The translations under genes and the position numbers were made by a program. Source: DTU013 sp964490975 (GTDB lineage Bacteria > Bacillota > Clostridia > Acetivibrionales > DTU013). Taken from it: DNA of 64,000 nucleotides. This document shows, one piece after another, positions 1 through 8,890 of this stretch. The stretch lies in the NCBI GenBank assembly GCA_964490975.1, contig CAZBEQ010000004.1, positions 1 through 64,000 on the forward strand, in the 5' to 3' direction. Below the pieces are notes generated by a model. The model ran no database searches. It was not told the origin of the DNA and saw only the letters and a list, made by a program, of their open reading frames with translations. The stretch's first letter is position 1, and each line of letters starts with the position of its first letter.

Positions 1-5
1 GGATT

Positions 6-24
6 CACGGACTGAAAGTCCGTG
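6..24. repeat. perfect hairpin near window edge
   Basis: CACGGACT (6-13) and AGTCCGTG (17-24) form a perfect 8-bp stem with loop GAA, followed by the short palindrome GGTTTAAACC. It could be a terminator, or the right-end hairpin of an IS200/IS605-type element lying outside the window. No transposase is visible, so the second idea is inference. Confidence 0.4.
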
Positions 25-119
25 GGTTTAAACCAAGCGCTTGTTAACTAAATAAAGGCCGCGGCAGCGTTCTCCACTGTCCGGCCTTATCTTATTGCTG
101 ACCTAGATCATAGTTCCGT

Positions 120-266
120 TCAGACGATCGAATGGTTGCAATTTTGACATACAGATGTGTTTGCAGAATTGCCATGTCCGCATTTTGGGCAAAACCAGTC
201 GCTGTAACCGCTCTTACAGACACTATCCTCTAATAGACTTTCAGCACGCCTTGTCAGTTGTTCAAA
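120..266 (-). pseudogene. C-terminal remnant of a zinc-ribbon protein
   Basis: Directly downstream of the YdcF-like gene, an open frame without any ATG, GTG or TTG start encodes about 48 residues. They end in two CxxC pairs (WFCPKCGHGNS, then VCQNCNHSIV and a stop at 120-122), the spacing of a small zinc ribbon. Stop codons in the same frame just upstream separate it from the preceding gene. It looks like the tail of a broken or truncated gene. The parent protein cannot be named. Confidence 0.4.
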
Positions 267-275
267 TTACTTTGC

Positions 276-959
276 CTATTTGTCATTAGTCAAATCGCCG
301 TTTCCGTCAACAGGTATGGCCTCACCCAGGTATGTGGGTTCCGGTTTGATTATGACATAGAGAAAATCCTTTACCCTGGCAAGCATTTCTCTAAAATCCC
401 TGTAGGTCTGTCCGCTGTAGTTATTTTCTGCCGCCGCTACGCCGCAGGCATCCAAGCCTAGCTTCCCGGCAATATATAATGCGCGGTAAAGGTGATACTC
501 TTGAGTAACAATGATGATTTTCTTAGCCTTGAATATATCCCTGGCACGATAAAGGCTTTCATAAGTTGAAAATCCAGCATGGTCCATAAATACGTTCTCG
601 GATGGTATACCTGTATCTATGGCAAACTGCTTCATAATATTGACTTCATCATAATTGACCCTGCCATGGTCACCACTCATTAGCAGCTTGTCCGATATAC
701 CCATATTATAAAGCTCAATGCCACGCTCCAATCGGTCTCTCAAAATAAAACTTGGTGTTTCATCTTTCCTCACCAATGCTCCCAGAACAAGTATACAATC
801 CGCATCCTGCTGTGATGCATCCTGTACACTAAGTATCCTGTCACTCACAGCCGCCTTGACATACCCGTCTATTACCAATATTGCCACAATAGAAATGCAG
901 CCCATAATAAGCAAGAATACCAGCAGTCTTTTAAGCTTTGATTTTTTTTGATGCTTCAT
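276..959 (-). CDS. YdcF/SanA-like DUF218 membrane-anchored protein
   Basis: A 227-residue protein with an N-terminal membrane anchor (about residues 10-33) and an extracytoplasmic DUF218 domain. The family pattern is visible: a DCILVLGALV strand near the start of the domain, the segment MSGDHGRVNYDE, and a late strand IIIVTQEYHLYRA. SanA/YdcF proteins are linked to envelope integrity, but their reaction is not well defined. An ATG ten codons upstream is possible. The start at 959 was chosen because AGGAGA lies about 8 bases before it. It follows the Nudix regulator on the same strand, with a terminator hairpin between them, so it is probably transcribed separately. The zinc-ribbon remnant lies just after its stop. 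Confidence 0.8.
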   Translation of the reverse strand: MKHQKKSKLKRLLVFLLIMGCISIVAILVIDGYVKAAVSDRILSVQDASQQDADCILVLGALVRKDETPSFILRDRLERGIELYNMGISDKLLMSGDHGRVNYDEVNIMKQFAIDTGIPSENVFMDHAGFSTYESLYRARDIFKAKKIIIVTQEYHLYRALYIAGKLGLDACGVAAAENNYSGQTYRDFREMLARVKDFLYVIIKPEPTYLGEAIPVDGNGDLTNDK

Positions 960-1129
960 AATACTTATCTCCTGTAAAGTTATTTTCATACCTCAGCATT
1001 ATTTCAATGAGGCTGGTTGCAAGCTTCGTTTGCTGCCCGTCTATACAACCTAGGCGGGAGAAGTGGGGGACATCTTTCGCCTCGTTATTAGACATGATGG
1101 TATGGCTAAATGTTCCATAAAAAATTAAG

Positions 1130-1163
1130 CCCTGTGGAATCACCTTTTAGTTAATCCACAGGG
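1130..1163 (-). terminator. Rho-independent terminator after the Nudix regulator
   Basis: CCCTGTGGA (1130-1138) pairs with TCCACAGGG (1155-1163). On the minus strand the stem is followed by a T-rich run (TTAATTTTTT). It lies 40 bases beyond the regulator's stop codon. Confidence 0.75.
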
Positions 1164-1202
1164 TATCATACCTCATTTGGCTGTTTTAGTTACCATCCAG
1201 TA

Positions 1203-2108
1203 TTACTTGTACCGCCATTCAGGATCGAACCTGTACAGCTTCGATGGCCTGTGTCCCGCATCCCTGGTGAAATGGTTCGTCTCCGTCACCATATCTGCGA
1301 TCTTTCTTCTAAAGGCTGCCGCCAACAGTTCTTTGTCCAGTATTACCTCATAGACCTGCTGTAGCTCTGATAAAGTAAATAACTCCGGCATCAGGTTGAA
1401 TGCGATATCGGTATACTCGATTTTATTTCTGAGCCTCTCTATTGCATATTCGATCATTTTTGCATGGTCAAATGCGATCCCATTCGATCTGACGATCTGC
1501 CTGTCGACCCGCAGTGATCTGTTGTCATAGCGTTCTATCACCTTTACGATTGCCTCAAGTGTGTCAGATTTGCTTGTAAGTTCCAGCCTGACCGATTTTT
1601 CATTAATAAAGCCATTTTCCAGTATTGATTTTCTTTCCTCAAACACGTTGTATTTCACATCGAACCAGGCAGCATCGTCCGCATCATCGCCGGCTTTCAC
1701 ATTCATCGAGCTGCTGTCGACAAGCGCCATGTATGAACAGCTGATTACACGCATTCTCGGATCCCGATCAACATCTCCCCATGTAAACAACTGCTCCATG
1801 TAAACATTTTCTACATTTGTTTCGGTTTTGAGCTCCCGCTGAGCAGCATCGTCAAGGCTTTCGCTCGTCGCTGCAAACCCTCCCGGCAACGCCCATTTCC
1901 CTATATAAGGGTGATCTCCCCTCTTGACCATCAGCAGCTTTAGCGATTTCTCAGGGAGCTTGCGGTAGTTGTCTTTTTCTTCATTCATTATGGTGAAAAT
2001 AAGCATGTCCACCGTCACGGATGGCCTGTCATAGCTTGACGCATCATAGCTGTCGAGGAATTCGGCTTCTGTTAGTCCCTGCCTGTTTTTCAGGTTGCTA
2101 TTACTCAT
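1203..2108 (-). CDS. NrtR-like Nudix transcriptional regulator
   Basis: A 301-residue protein with a Nudix fold in the first half and a winged-helix region in the C-terminal third (around residues 210-290). The Nudix box is recognisable (GFAATSES, then AQRELKTETNV) but departs from GX5EX7REUXEEXGU: one catalytic Glu is Thr and the late Gly is Asn. That suits a regulator that binds a ligand rather than a hydrolase. NrtR-family proteins sense NAD-related metabolites, and a Nudix-related AraR in Bacteroides controls arabinose genes. Its position next to the ara operon therefore suggests a sugar role, which is inference. A TTG start 12 bases upstream is possible; the ATG at 2108 has GGGGTG about 5 bases before it. 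It has its own promoter. Confidence 0.75.
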   Translation of the reverse strand: MSNSNLKNRQGLTEAEFLDSYDASSYDRPSVTVDMLIFTIMNEEKDNYRKLPEKSLKLLMVKRGDHPYIGKWALPGGFAATSESLDDAAQRELKTETNVENVYMEQLFTWGDVDRDPRMRVISCSYMALVDSSSMNVKAGDDADDAAWFDVKYNVFEERKSILENGFINEKSVRLELTSKSDTLEAIVKVIERYDNRSLRVDRQIVRSNGIAFDHAKMIEYAIERLRNKIEYTDIAFNLMPELFTLSELQQVYEVILDKELLAAAFRRKIADMVTETNHFTRDAGHRPSKLYRFDPEWRYK

Positions 2109-2155
2109 TTGGCACCCCAACTTTTCAATAACATGGTTATTCTTATCATATATGT

Positions 2156-2185
2156 ATTATCATCCTTAAATAAATACTCCGTCAA
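2156..2185 (-). promoter_or_regulatory. sigma-A-like promoter for the Nudix regulator
   Basis: On the minus strand TTGACG (2180-2185) is separated by 18 bases from GATAAT (2156-2161), about 50 bases before the regulator's start. It lies just after the ara operon terminator, so this gene is a separate transcription unit. Confidence 0.6.
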
Positions 2186-2207
2186 GCAGATTCTAAACGG
2201 CAAAAAG

Positions 2208-2242
2208 AAAGAGGCTGCGGTCTTAACCATTTCAGCCTCTTT
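2208..2242 (-). terminator. terminator of the ara operon
   Basis: AAAGAGGCTG (2208-2217) and CAGCCTCTTT (2233-2242) form a perfect 10-bp stem with a 15-base loop. On the minus strand it is followed by CTTTTTG. It lies about 100 bases after the abfA stop. Confidence 0.85.
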
Positions 2243-2339
2243 CAAGAGCCTATATTTCGTCACTCTTACGTTCCGTCTATTCGTTCTATCTGTTAGTGCC
2301 GTCTGCCAGTAACAGATTTTTACTCAACATCTTCAGTTG

Positions 2340-3818
2340 TCAGATAATGTTCAGTACAACTACTGACATCGGAGGCATCGATACCTTGAGCATACCGTCC
2401 TTCAGGCTTGCGCCGTTGAAAACTTCAGGTTTGATGCTTTCAGGGTTTTCAAAAGTATTATGCGCGTTCATATTAGCAGATGTAAGGATGGTTCCGCTTA
2501 CTGAAGCAGGCATGCTGCCTCTTAATGAGCATTCAACGGCAGCGGCAGACTCATGGCTCAGATTACATAATGAGATATTGATCTTTCCATCCTTATCAAT
2601 TGAGGCAGATGCGCTTATCTGAGGCAGAGTGTCGTCACCCATGCGGTATTCGCCGCTCTCAATCGTCATCGGCAAAAGCTCTGCATCCTGGTGCACCTTA
2701 TACATGTTGAACACATGATATGTAGGCGTCAGCAGCCGCTTATCACCCTCTGTAAGTATAACAGCCTGTAGTACATTAACCATCTGAGCAATGTTAGCCA
2801 TCTGCACCCTATCGCAATGGTTGTTGAAAATATTCAAGTTAATGCCGGCTACCATAGCATCCCTAAGCGTATTCTGCTGGTACAGGAAGCCCGGGTTCGT
2901 CCCTTCTTCAACAGAATACCAGGTACCCCATTCATCGACTATGAGGCCGACTCTCTTATCCTTGTCATACTGGTCCATGATTGCTGAATGGCGCATTACC
3001 AGCTCTTCCATATACAAGGTTTTCTTCAGTGTGTCAAACCAACCGCTCTCGCTAAAACCAACGGCTGAGCCTTTATGATCCCAGTCTATTCCCGGAACAG
3101 TATAATAATGGAGGCTCAAGCCATGCATCATATTCCCTGCTTCACGCATTAGCACTTCAGTCCATTTATAGTCAGCAGTGTTGGGGCCGCATGCGATCTT
3201 GTAGATCTTGCTCCCGCCAAAGTTCCTTATATAAGTAGCATATCTGCGGAATTCATCGGCATAGTATTCCGGCCGCATATTCCCGCCGCATCCCCAGTTT
3301 TCGTTACCAACGCCGAAATAGGTCAGCTTCCAGGGTTCTTCCCTGCCATTGGCCTTTCTAATATTTGATACCGGCGATTCCCCGTCAAATGTCATATATT
3401 CTACCCACTGCTGCATTTCCTTTACGGTACCACTGCCCAGGTTTCCGCATATATACGGTTCAGCGCCGATAAGCTCGCACAATCTCATGAATTCATGAGT
3501 TCCGAAATGATTGTTTTCCGTTACACCGCCCCAGTGGGTATTGACCATTTTAGGCCTTTCCTCGTACGGTCCGATTCCATCCATCCAATGATACTCATCA
3601 GCAAAACAGCCTCCTGGCCATCTCAAAACAGGGATCTTCATTTCCCGCAGTGCTTCTATCACGTCCTTGCGGATCCCATCGATGTTAGGTATCGGAGAGT
3701 CTTTTCCTACCCACATACCCTCATAGATGCACCTTCCCAGATGTTCAGAAAAATGTCCATAAATGTTCTTGTTGATCTTTCCCTTTTTAATATCCGTGTT
3801 TAATATCAAACGCGCCAT
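2340..3818 (-). CDS. abfA: intracellular alpha-L-arabinofuranosidase, GH51
   Basis: A 492-residue glycoside hydrolase family 51 enzyme that removes arabinofuranosyl residues from arabino-oligosaccharides. The acid/base Glu is in VGNENWGCGG (about residue 173) and the nucleophile Glu is in LIVDEWGTWY (about 296), both standard for GH51. The opening motif NIYGHFSEHLGRCIYEG and the absence of a signal peptide match the cytoplasmic AbfA type of about 500 residues. The chosen ATG at 3818 has AAGGAAGGG upstream; an ATG 8 codons earlier overlaps the araA stop and lacks a good site. It is the last gene of araR-araB-araD-araA-abfA, supplying free L-arabinose to the isomerase. The operon terminator follows. 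A second, much larger GH51 lies at 34858-37347. Confidence 0.93.
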   Translation of the reverse strand: MARLILNTDIKKGKINKNIYGHFSEHLGRCIYEGMWVGKDSPIPNIDGIRKDVIEALREMKIPVLRWPGGCFADEYHWMDGIGPYEERPKMVNTHWGGVTENNHFGTHEFMRLCELIGAEPYICGNLGSGTVKEMQQWVEYMTFDGESPVSNIRKANGREEPWKLTYFGVGNENWGCGGNMRPEYYADEFRRYATYIRNFGGSKIYKIACGPNTADYKWTEVLMREAGNMMHGLSLHYYTVPGIDWDHKGSAVGFSESGWFDTLKKTLYMEELVMRHSAIMDQYDKDKRVGLIVDEWGTWYSVEEGTNPGFLYQQNTLRDAMVAGINLNIFNNHCDRVQMANIAQMVNVLQAVILTEGDKRLLTPTYHVFNMYKVHQDAELLPMTIESGEYRMGDDTLPQISASASIDKDGKINISLCNLSHESAAAVECSLRGSMPASVSGTILTSANMNAHNTFENPESIKPEVFNGASLKDGMLKVSMPPMSVVVLNII

Positions 3819-3841
3819 GTTCCGACCCTTCCTTTCAGTCA

Positions 3842-5338
3842 TTATCTTAACCGCCAGATTACATCATTAAGTCTAAGTTCGTTTTTAAAGCTCTCCATCT
3901 TAGTATCGATGTTTATCAGGAGATATTCAATACCGCACATTTCAGCCCAGTCTACCATATGCTCCTGATTGATATCAAGAGAAAACACCGTGTGGTGAGC
4001 GCCGCCTGCGAGTATCCACGCCTCTGTTGCATCTCTGTGCGATGGCTGAGGCTTCCATAGTACCCGTGCTACAGGAAGCTTCGGCATATCATTTTTCTGC
4101 TCTACAGCATCTACCGAGTTTATGATCAGTCTGAACCTGTCACCCATATCGATCAGCGAAGCATTCATTGCAGGTCCTGATCTGCCTTTGAAAACCATTC
4201 TCGCCGGATCAGCCTTTCCGCCTATTCCAAGGGGATGGACCTCTATCCTGGGTTTTCCGGCTGCTATAGTCGGACAGACCTCGAGCATATGCGCTCCAAG
4301 GACCATCTCATTGCCCTGCTCAAAATGATAAGTATAGTCTTCCATAAACGAGGTTCCCTTACCCATGCCTGTTCCCATAACTTTTACAAGCCTTACCATT
4401 GCCGCTGTCTTCCAGTCACCTTCGCCTCCAAAGCCGTAGCCAGCCTCCATAAGACGCTGCGCAGCAAGCCCCGGAAGCTGTTTGAGGCCATGCAGATCCT
4501 CAAACGTAGTAGTAAAAGCTCCAAATCCGCCTTCTTCCAGAAATGCTTTCAATGCAAGCTCTATCTTTGCCTGTTCTCTGATAGCATCACGTGCAATTCC
4601 CTCTGAAGCTGCCTCATCTGCAATAATATATTTCTCAGAATATTCGTCAAGCAGTCTGTTAGCTTCTGCATCAGACACTTCATTTACAAGCTTGGCAAGT
4701 TCGCCTATGCCGTATCCGTTCACAGACCAGCCGAACTTGATCTGGGCCTCTACCTTGTCTCCTTCTGTTACAGCCACCTCTCTCATATTGTCGCCGAAGC
4801 GGGCTACCTTCAGACTACTGCTTTCCGAATTACCTACGGCAGCGCGCATCCAGACTGCTATCCTGCGGCGCACTTCCGAGTCCTCCCAGTATCCTGACAC
4901 AACCTTGCGAGCGATTCGCATGCGAGCCCCTATGAAGCCATATTCACGGTCACCGTGCGCCGCCTGGTTAAGGTTCATAAAATCCATGTCTATACTGTCC
5001 CATGGAATATCCCTGTTGAACTGTGTGTGCAAGTGCAGTAAAGGCTTGCGCAGTATTGAAAGGCCTGCTATCCACATCTTTGCAGGTGAAAACGTATGCA
5101 TCCATGTAATTATACCGGCGCATCTTTCATCACTATTAGCCTCGGAACAAAGCCTGGATATCTCATCCGGAGTTTTTACAACAGGCTTGAAAACAACCTT
5201 GCCCGGAATAGAAGGGTCGCCATCAAGCGCAGCCGCCATTGCAGCTGAATGCTCTGCAACCTGCTCCAGCGTTTCGGGGCCGTAAAGATGCTGACTTCCT
5301 GTTACGAACCAAAACTCATAATTCTTAAAATCCTTCAC
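3842..5338 (-). CDS. araA: L-arabinose isomerase
   Basis: Converts L-arabinose to L-ribulose, the first cytoplasmic step of arabinose use. The 498 residues match the family length. The N-terminal EFWFVTGSQHLYG signature, the metal-site segment TSFMEDYTYHFEQGNEM, GAHMLEVCPTI, and the C-terminal HHTVFSL histidine are all present. Longer frames with ATG at 5386 or 5374 exist. The GTG at 5338 is preferred because AGGAGG lies 6-7 bases before it and the protein then begins at the usual MKDFKNYEF position. Both upstream ATGs lack a ribosome site. The gene lies 67 bases after araD and 23 bases before abfA. Confidence 0.96.
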   Translation of the reverse strand: MKDFKNYEFWFVTGSQHLYGPETLEQVAEHSAAMAAALDGDPSIPGKVVFKPVVKTPDEISRLCSEANSDERCAGIITWMHTFSPAKMWIAGLSILRKPLLHLHTQFNRDIPWDSIDMDFMNLNQAAHGDREYGFIGARMRIARKVVSGYWEDSEVRRRIAVWMRAAVGNSESSSLKVARFGDNMREVAVTEGDKVEAQIKFGWSVNGYGIGELAKLVNEVSDAEANRLLDEYSEKYIIADEAASEGIARDAIREQAKIELALKAFLEEGGFGAFTTTFEDLHGLKQLPGLAAQRLMEAGYGFGGEGDWKTAAMVRLVKVMGTGMGKGTSFMEDYTYHFEQGNEMVLGAHMLEVCPTIAAGKPRIEVHPLGIGGKADPARMVFKGRSGPAMNASLIDMGDRFRLIINSVDAVEQKNDMPKLPVARVLWKPQPSHRDATEAWILAGGAHHTVFSLDINQEHMVDWAEMCGIEYLLINIDTKMESFKNELRLNDVIWRLR

Positions 5339-5405
5339 GATTAATCCTCCTGACTGCTTATTTTTATTTGCCATTATAATTTGCATGCTAATTTATTATT
5401 TCTGT

Positions 5406-6095
5406 TTACTTCTGCCCATAATACGCGTTTGCGCCATGCTTTCTGAAAAAGTGCTTATCCTGCAAGGTTTGGCTAATTGGATCAAGCTGAGGAGTTAATA
5501 TAAAAGAATTGATTGCCATCATTGCAATTTTTTCAAGAACAACTGCATTATAAACTGCATCTCCGGCATTCTTGCCCCAGCTGAAGGGCCCATGGCCATT
5601 TACAAGCACACCGGGTGTATGCACAGGCTCCTTGCCTGCAAATGTCTCAGCAATTACAACACCTGTATTCTCTTCGTATGCGTCTTGTATTTCCTTATCA
5701 GTCAGATTTCTTGTACAAGGTATCTCTCCATAAAAATAGTCGGCATGAGTAGTACCCAGCACAGGAATAGGTTTTCCCGCCTGTGACCAGATAGTTGCCC
5801 AATCGGAGTGCGTATGTACAACTCCGCCTATTTCAGGGAAACTCTTGTAAAGCACCAGATGTGTCGGTGTATCCGAAGAAGGTCTCATATCCCCTTCGAT
5901 CTGTTTTCCATCCAGATCAAGCACTACCATATGCTCTACCTTAAGCTCCTCATAAGGTACGCCGCTTGGCTTGATGACGATCAGCCCTTTTCCCCTGTCA
6001 ATGCCGCTGACATTGCCCCAGGTATAGGTCACGAGGCCTTTGGCAGGAAGCTCCAGGTTTGCAGCCAAAACGGCCTGTTTTAATTGCTCCAGCAT
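5406..6095 (-). CDS. araD: L-ribulose-5-phosphate 4-epimerase
   Basis: Epimerises L-ribulose-5-phosphate to D-xylulose-5-phosphate, which enters the pentose phosphate or phosphoketolase route. The 229 residues fit the class II aldolase/epimerase family (E. coli AraD is 231). Visible motifs are TWGNVSGID near the N-terminus, the phosphate-binding SSDTPTHL, and zinc ligands in VVHTHSDWAT and the later VNGHGPFSWG. AAGAGGTG lies 6 bases upstream of the ATG. It is the third gene of the operon, 22 bases after araB. Confidence 0.96.
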   Translation of the reverse strand: MLEQLKQAVLAANLELPAKGLVTYTWGNVSGIDRGKGLIVIKPSGVPYEELKVEHMVVLDLDGKQIEGDMRPSSDTPTHLVLYKSFPEIGGVVHTHSDWATIWSQAGKPIPVLGTTHADYFYGEIPCTRNLTDKEIQDAYEENTGVVIAETFAGKEPVHTPGVLVNGHGPFSWGKNAGDAVYNAVVLEKIAMMAINSFILTPQLDPISQTLQDKHFFRKHGANAYYGQK

Positions 6096-6117
6096 TATTT
6101 TTCACCTCTTGATGATT

Positions 6118-7719
6118 TCATTTTAAGCTGTCTACCGCAGCCCTTTCTATAGCTAATCCGCTTGAATAACGCTTCATAAATTCATTAAAGCCTGCAACAT
6201 CCGACGAATCGGGCTTAACAGTGCTGACCTGCCTTCCGGCAAAGACCTTGCTTCCCAGAAAGCTCTCCAAAGACTCGCTATCCTTCCTGCAAGCCATGTA
6301 GGATGCCAACAGTGCAATCCCCCATGCTCCGCCTTCTCCGGCTGTCTCCATGATGGATACCGGAACATTGAGGGCTGCGGCCATTATCTTCTGACCAACT
6401 TCAGTGGTTTTAAAAAAGCCGCCATGGCCAAGTATTTCATCCACCTTTACCGTCTCCTTCGCCATAAGGATATCCATGCCGGTTTTTAGAGCTCCCAGCG
6501 CTGAAAACAGATTGGCACGCATGAAATTGGCCAGATTGAACCTGCTGCCGGAGGAACGCACGAACAAGGGACGGCCCTCCTCAAAGTGCGTGATATGCTC
6601 ACCTGATACATATCCATAGGACAGCAGACCTCCGCAATCCGGATCACCCCGGAGTGCCGCGTTAAGCAGTGTATCGTAGAGCTTTGCCTTGCTTACATCC
6701 ATTCCCAGAGTCTTGACAGCTTCAGCAAACAGACCTATCCATGCATCATAATCAGAGGTGCAGTTGTTGGAATGGACCATTGCCACCAGCTTACCGGCAG
6801 GCGTAGTCACGAGATCGACCTCAGGATAAACTGCTGACAATTCCTTTTCCAGTACGATCATTGCAAAGACAGATGTTCCGGCAGATACATTTCCAGTACG
6901 TGCCGCTACACTGTTTGTAGCAACCATTCCTGTCCCGGCATCTCCTTCGGGAGGGCATAGCGGAATCCCCGGCAATAGCTGTCCGGTGATATCCAGCAGG
7001 CTGGCGCCCTCAGCAGTGAGTTCGCCGGCTTTTTCACCGGCAGCAAGTGCGTCCGGAAGTATGTCCTCCAGCTTCCACGGAAGCTTGGCGGGCTCGATCA
7101 GTTTGTTGAACTGTCCGAGCATTTTCCTGCTATAATCTCCTGTTGCAAGGTCTATCGGGAAAACACCCGATGCGTCGCCGATTCCCAGTACCTTCTGTCC
7201 TGTCAGTTTCCAGTGGACATACCCTGCCAGCGTCGTCATGAATGATATTTTATCTATGTGTTCCTCACCATTCATAATTGCCTGGTAAAGATGTGCAATG
7301 CTCCATCTTTGAGGAATCGAGTAATTAAAAAGAGCGGTCAGCGCGGAAGAAGCCTGTCCTGTTATGTTGTTGCGCCATGTACGGAATGGGGTCAGCAGCT
7401 TATCCTCTTTATCAAAAACCATATAACCATGCATCATAGCACTGACACCTATTGCCCTGACCTTTCGGATGACAGTTCCGTACCGGGACATGGCCTCGTC
7501 ACTCATCGCCTTGTAGCTGCATTGAATGCCCTTGTGGATTTCTTCAAGGCTATAGGTCCAGATACCACTGATATAGCTGTTTTCCCAATCATAGCTGCCT
7601 GCCGCCAACGGCATGTTGTCCTCTCCGATCAGGACCGTCTTGATACGTGTAGATCCCAGTTCAATTCCTACTGCAGTATTCCCGTTGATGATGGAATTTC
7701 TTACATTCTCCAATCCCAT
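6118..7719 (-). CDS. araB: L-ribulokinase, FGGY family (AraK-like type)
   Basis: A 533-residue FGGY sugar kinase that most likely phosphorylates L-ribulose, given its place between araR and araD. The phosphate-1 motif is IELGSTRIKTVL near residue 20. The C-terminal nucleotide-binding part includes ILGHGGFFKTT and METAGEGGAWGIALL. It resembles the xylulokinase-like ribulokinase called AraK in Clostridium acetobutylicum more than classical E. coli AraB, judged by memory and not by alignment. GGGAGG lies about 10 bases before the ATG. The 53-base gap to araR carries an AraR-like site. A xylulokinase activity is the main alternative; the neighbours argue for ribulokinase. Confidence 0.88.
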   Translation of the reverse strand: MGLENVRNSIINGNTAVGIELGSTRIKTVLIGEDNMPLAAGSYDWENSYISGIWTYSLEEIHKGIQCSYKAMSDEAMSRYGTVIRKVRAIGVSAMMHGYMVFDKEDKLLTPFRTWRNNITGQASSALTALFNYSIPQRWSIAHLYQAIMNGEEHIDKISFMTTLAGYVHWKLTGQKVLGIGDASGVFPIDLATGDYSRKMLGQFNKLIEPAKLPWKLEDILPDALAAGEKAGELTAEGASLLDITGQLLPGIPLCPPEGDAGTGMVATNSVAARTGNVSAGTSVFAMIVLEKELSAVYPEVDLVTTPAGKLVAMVHSNNCTSDYDAWIGLFAEAVKTLGMDVSKAKLYDTLLNAALRGDPDCGGLLSYGYVSGEHITHFEEGRPLFVRSSGSRFNLANFMRANLFSALGALKTGMDILMAKETVKVDEILGHGGFFKTTEVGQKIMAAALNVPVSIMETAGEGGAWGIALLASYMACRKDSESLESFLGSKVFAGRQVSTVKPDSSDVAGFNEFMKRYSSGLAIERAAVDSLK

Positions 7720-7744
7720 ATCTTATATACCTCCCACTAAAATT

Positions 7745-7762
7745 ACTTGTATGCTTGTGCAT
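7745..7762 (-). promoter_or_regulatory. candidate AraR operator before araB
   Basis: ACTTGTATGC (7745-7754) is identical to the left half of the operator upstream of araR at 8891-8906. It is followed by a less perfect right half. It lies between the araR stop and the araB ribosome site, so it could allow separate control of the catabolic genes or autoregulatory read-through. Confidence 0.5.
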
Positions 7763-7772
7763 ATATGTTATG

Positions 7773-8867
7773 TCACCTTTTAATACACGAATCCTTTATA
7801 ACCAATTCAGGTACTATAACTCTTTGCGCAGCTAAACCCGCTTCGTCCTTTCCCTTCAGGATATCGAGCAGAAGCCCGGCTGCAGTTGCACCCAGCTCTT
7901 CCTTGGGGTGGGACACCGACGTCAGCCTGACTGTGCAGTTTTCCGAAAGGTATGAGTCATCAAAGCCTGTTATGGATATATCCTCCGGCACCTTCAGCCC
8001 CATCCCGATGACAAGCTGGTATACTCTAAATGCTGTCACGTCGTTGTAGCATGCGACAGCATCTATTCCGCATCCTGAAAGAATAAGTTTCTTTATTTCG
8101 TGAATGGGCTTTATTCCCTCGTCCTCAGTATGGAACAGGATCACATGGTCGGGATCATAAGGCAAGCCTGAGTCAGCCAGAGCCTTGGCATATCCCTTGT
8201 GCCTGTTTAAACCCTGGATGTCGTCAACCTTGAATATTCCGGCAATTTTCTTGTGACCAAGCTCTGCCAAATATTTAACGGCACCATACATCCCGGCGGC
8301 GTCGTCCAGTATTACATACGGCTCATCTGCCATATCCTGATGGTATCCATGAATAAAAACATAAGGTATACCGCTGATTCTCAACGCATTAAACAGCTCA
8401 TGATCATGACAAAACACCGCACTTTTTGTAGGCTCGATTATAAGCCCGTCAATATTCTTTTCGAGCATATCTTTAAGGCAGATGTTCTCTTTTTCAGTGT
8501 CATTATTTGTATTTTTGAGGATTATACTATATCCGTTTTGCGATAAAACACTATCGATCCCCTGAATAACCTTCGGAAATATATAATCAGAAATGTATGT
8601 GAATATAACTCCGATATTCTTTGAAACGCTCTTTTTCTGGCTCCTGTCGACACAATAGGTACCACGCCCATGTTCCGATTTCAGATAGCCCTCATTTATC
8701 AGAATGGAAATAGCCTTTCTAACGGTATGTCTGCTTATGGTGAACATCTGGGCAAGTGAATTTTCCGAGGGGATCTGTTCCCCCGGCTTAATTCTGCCCA
8801 TTAGCATCTCATCCTTCAGATACTCTTTAAGCATGAAATATTTAGGCTGGTTATCTTCATTAGTCAT
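7773..8867 (-). CDS. araR: AraR, GntR-type arabinose repressor
   Basis: A 364-residue repressor. It has an N-terminal GntR winged helix (about residues 10-78, with IPSENSLAQMFTISRHTVRK and the wing GYLKSEHGRGTY) joined to a LacI/GalR-type periplasmic-binding domain. This is the architecture of B. subtilis AraR (362 residues), which leaves its operators when it binds L-arabinose. Three starts are possible: TTG 8891, ATG 8879 and ATG 8867. The last has GGAG 6 bases upstream and gives the family length. It is the first gene of the operon it is expected to control, and a perfectly placed AraR-like site overlaps its own transcription start. Confidence 0.92.
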   Translation of the reverse strand: MTNEDNQPKYFMLKEYLKDEMLMGRIKPGEQIPSENSLAQMFTISRHTVRKAISILINEGYLKSEHGRGTYCVDRSQKKSVSKNIGVIFTYISDYIFPKVIQGIDSVLSQNGYSIILKNTNNDTEKENICLKDMLEKNIDGLIIEPTKSAVFCHDHELFNALRISGIPYVFIHGYHQDMADEPYVILDDAAGMYGAVKYLAELGHKKIAGIFKVDDIQGLNRHKGYAKALADSGLPYDPDHVILFHTEDEGIKPIHEIKKLILSGCGIDAVACYNDVTAFRVYQLVIGMGLKVPEDISITGFDDSYLSENCTVRLTSVSHPKEELGATAAGLLLDILKGKDEAGLAAQRVIVPELVIKDSCIKR

Positions 8868-8890
8868 TGGCTGCTCCATATACCGAATCA

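Noticed and set aside
931..1143. 70-residue minus-strand ORF
   Set aside because: Overlaps the start of the YdcF-like gene, crosses the terminator region and matches nothing recognised.
4482..5285. 267-residue plus-strand ORF opposite araA
   Set aside because: A shadow frame of a highly conserved minus-strand gene, Ser/Ala-rich and without family features.
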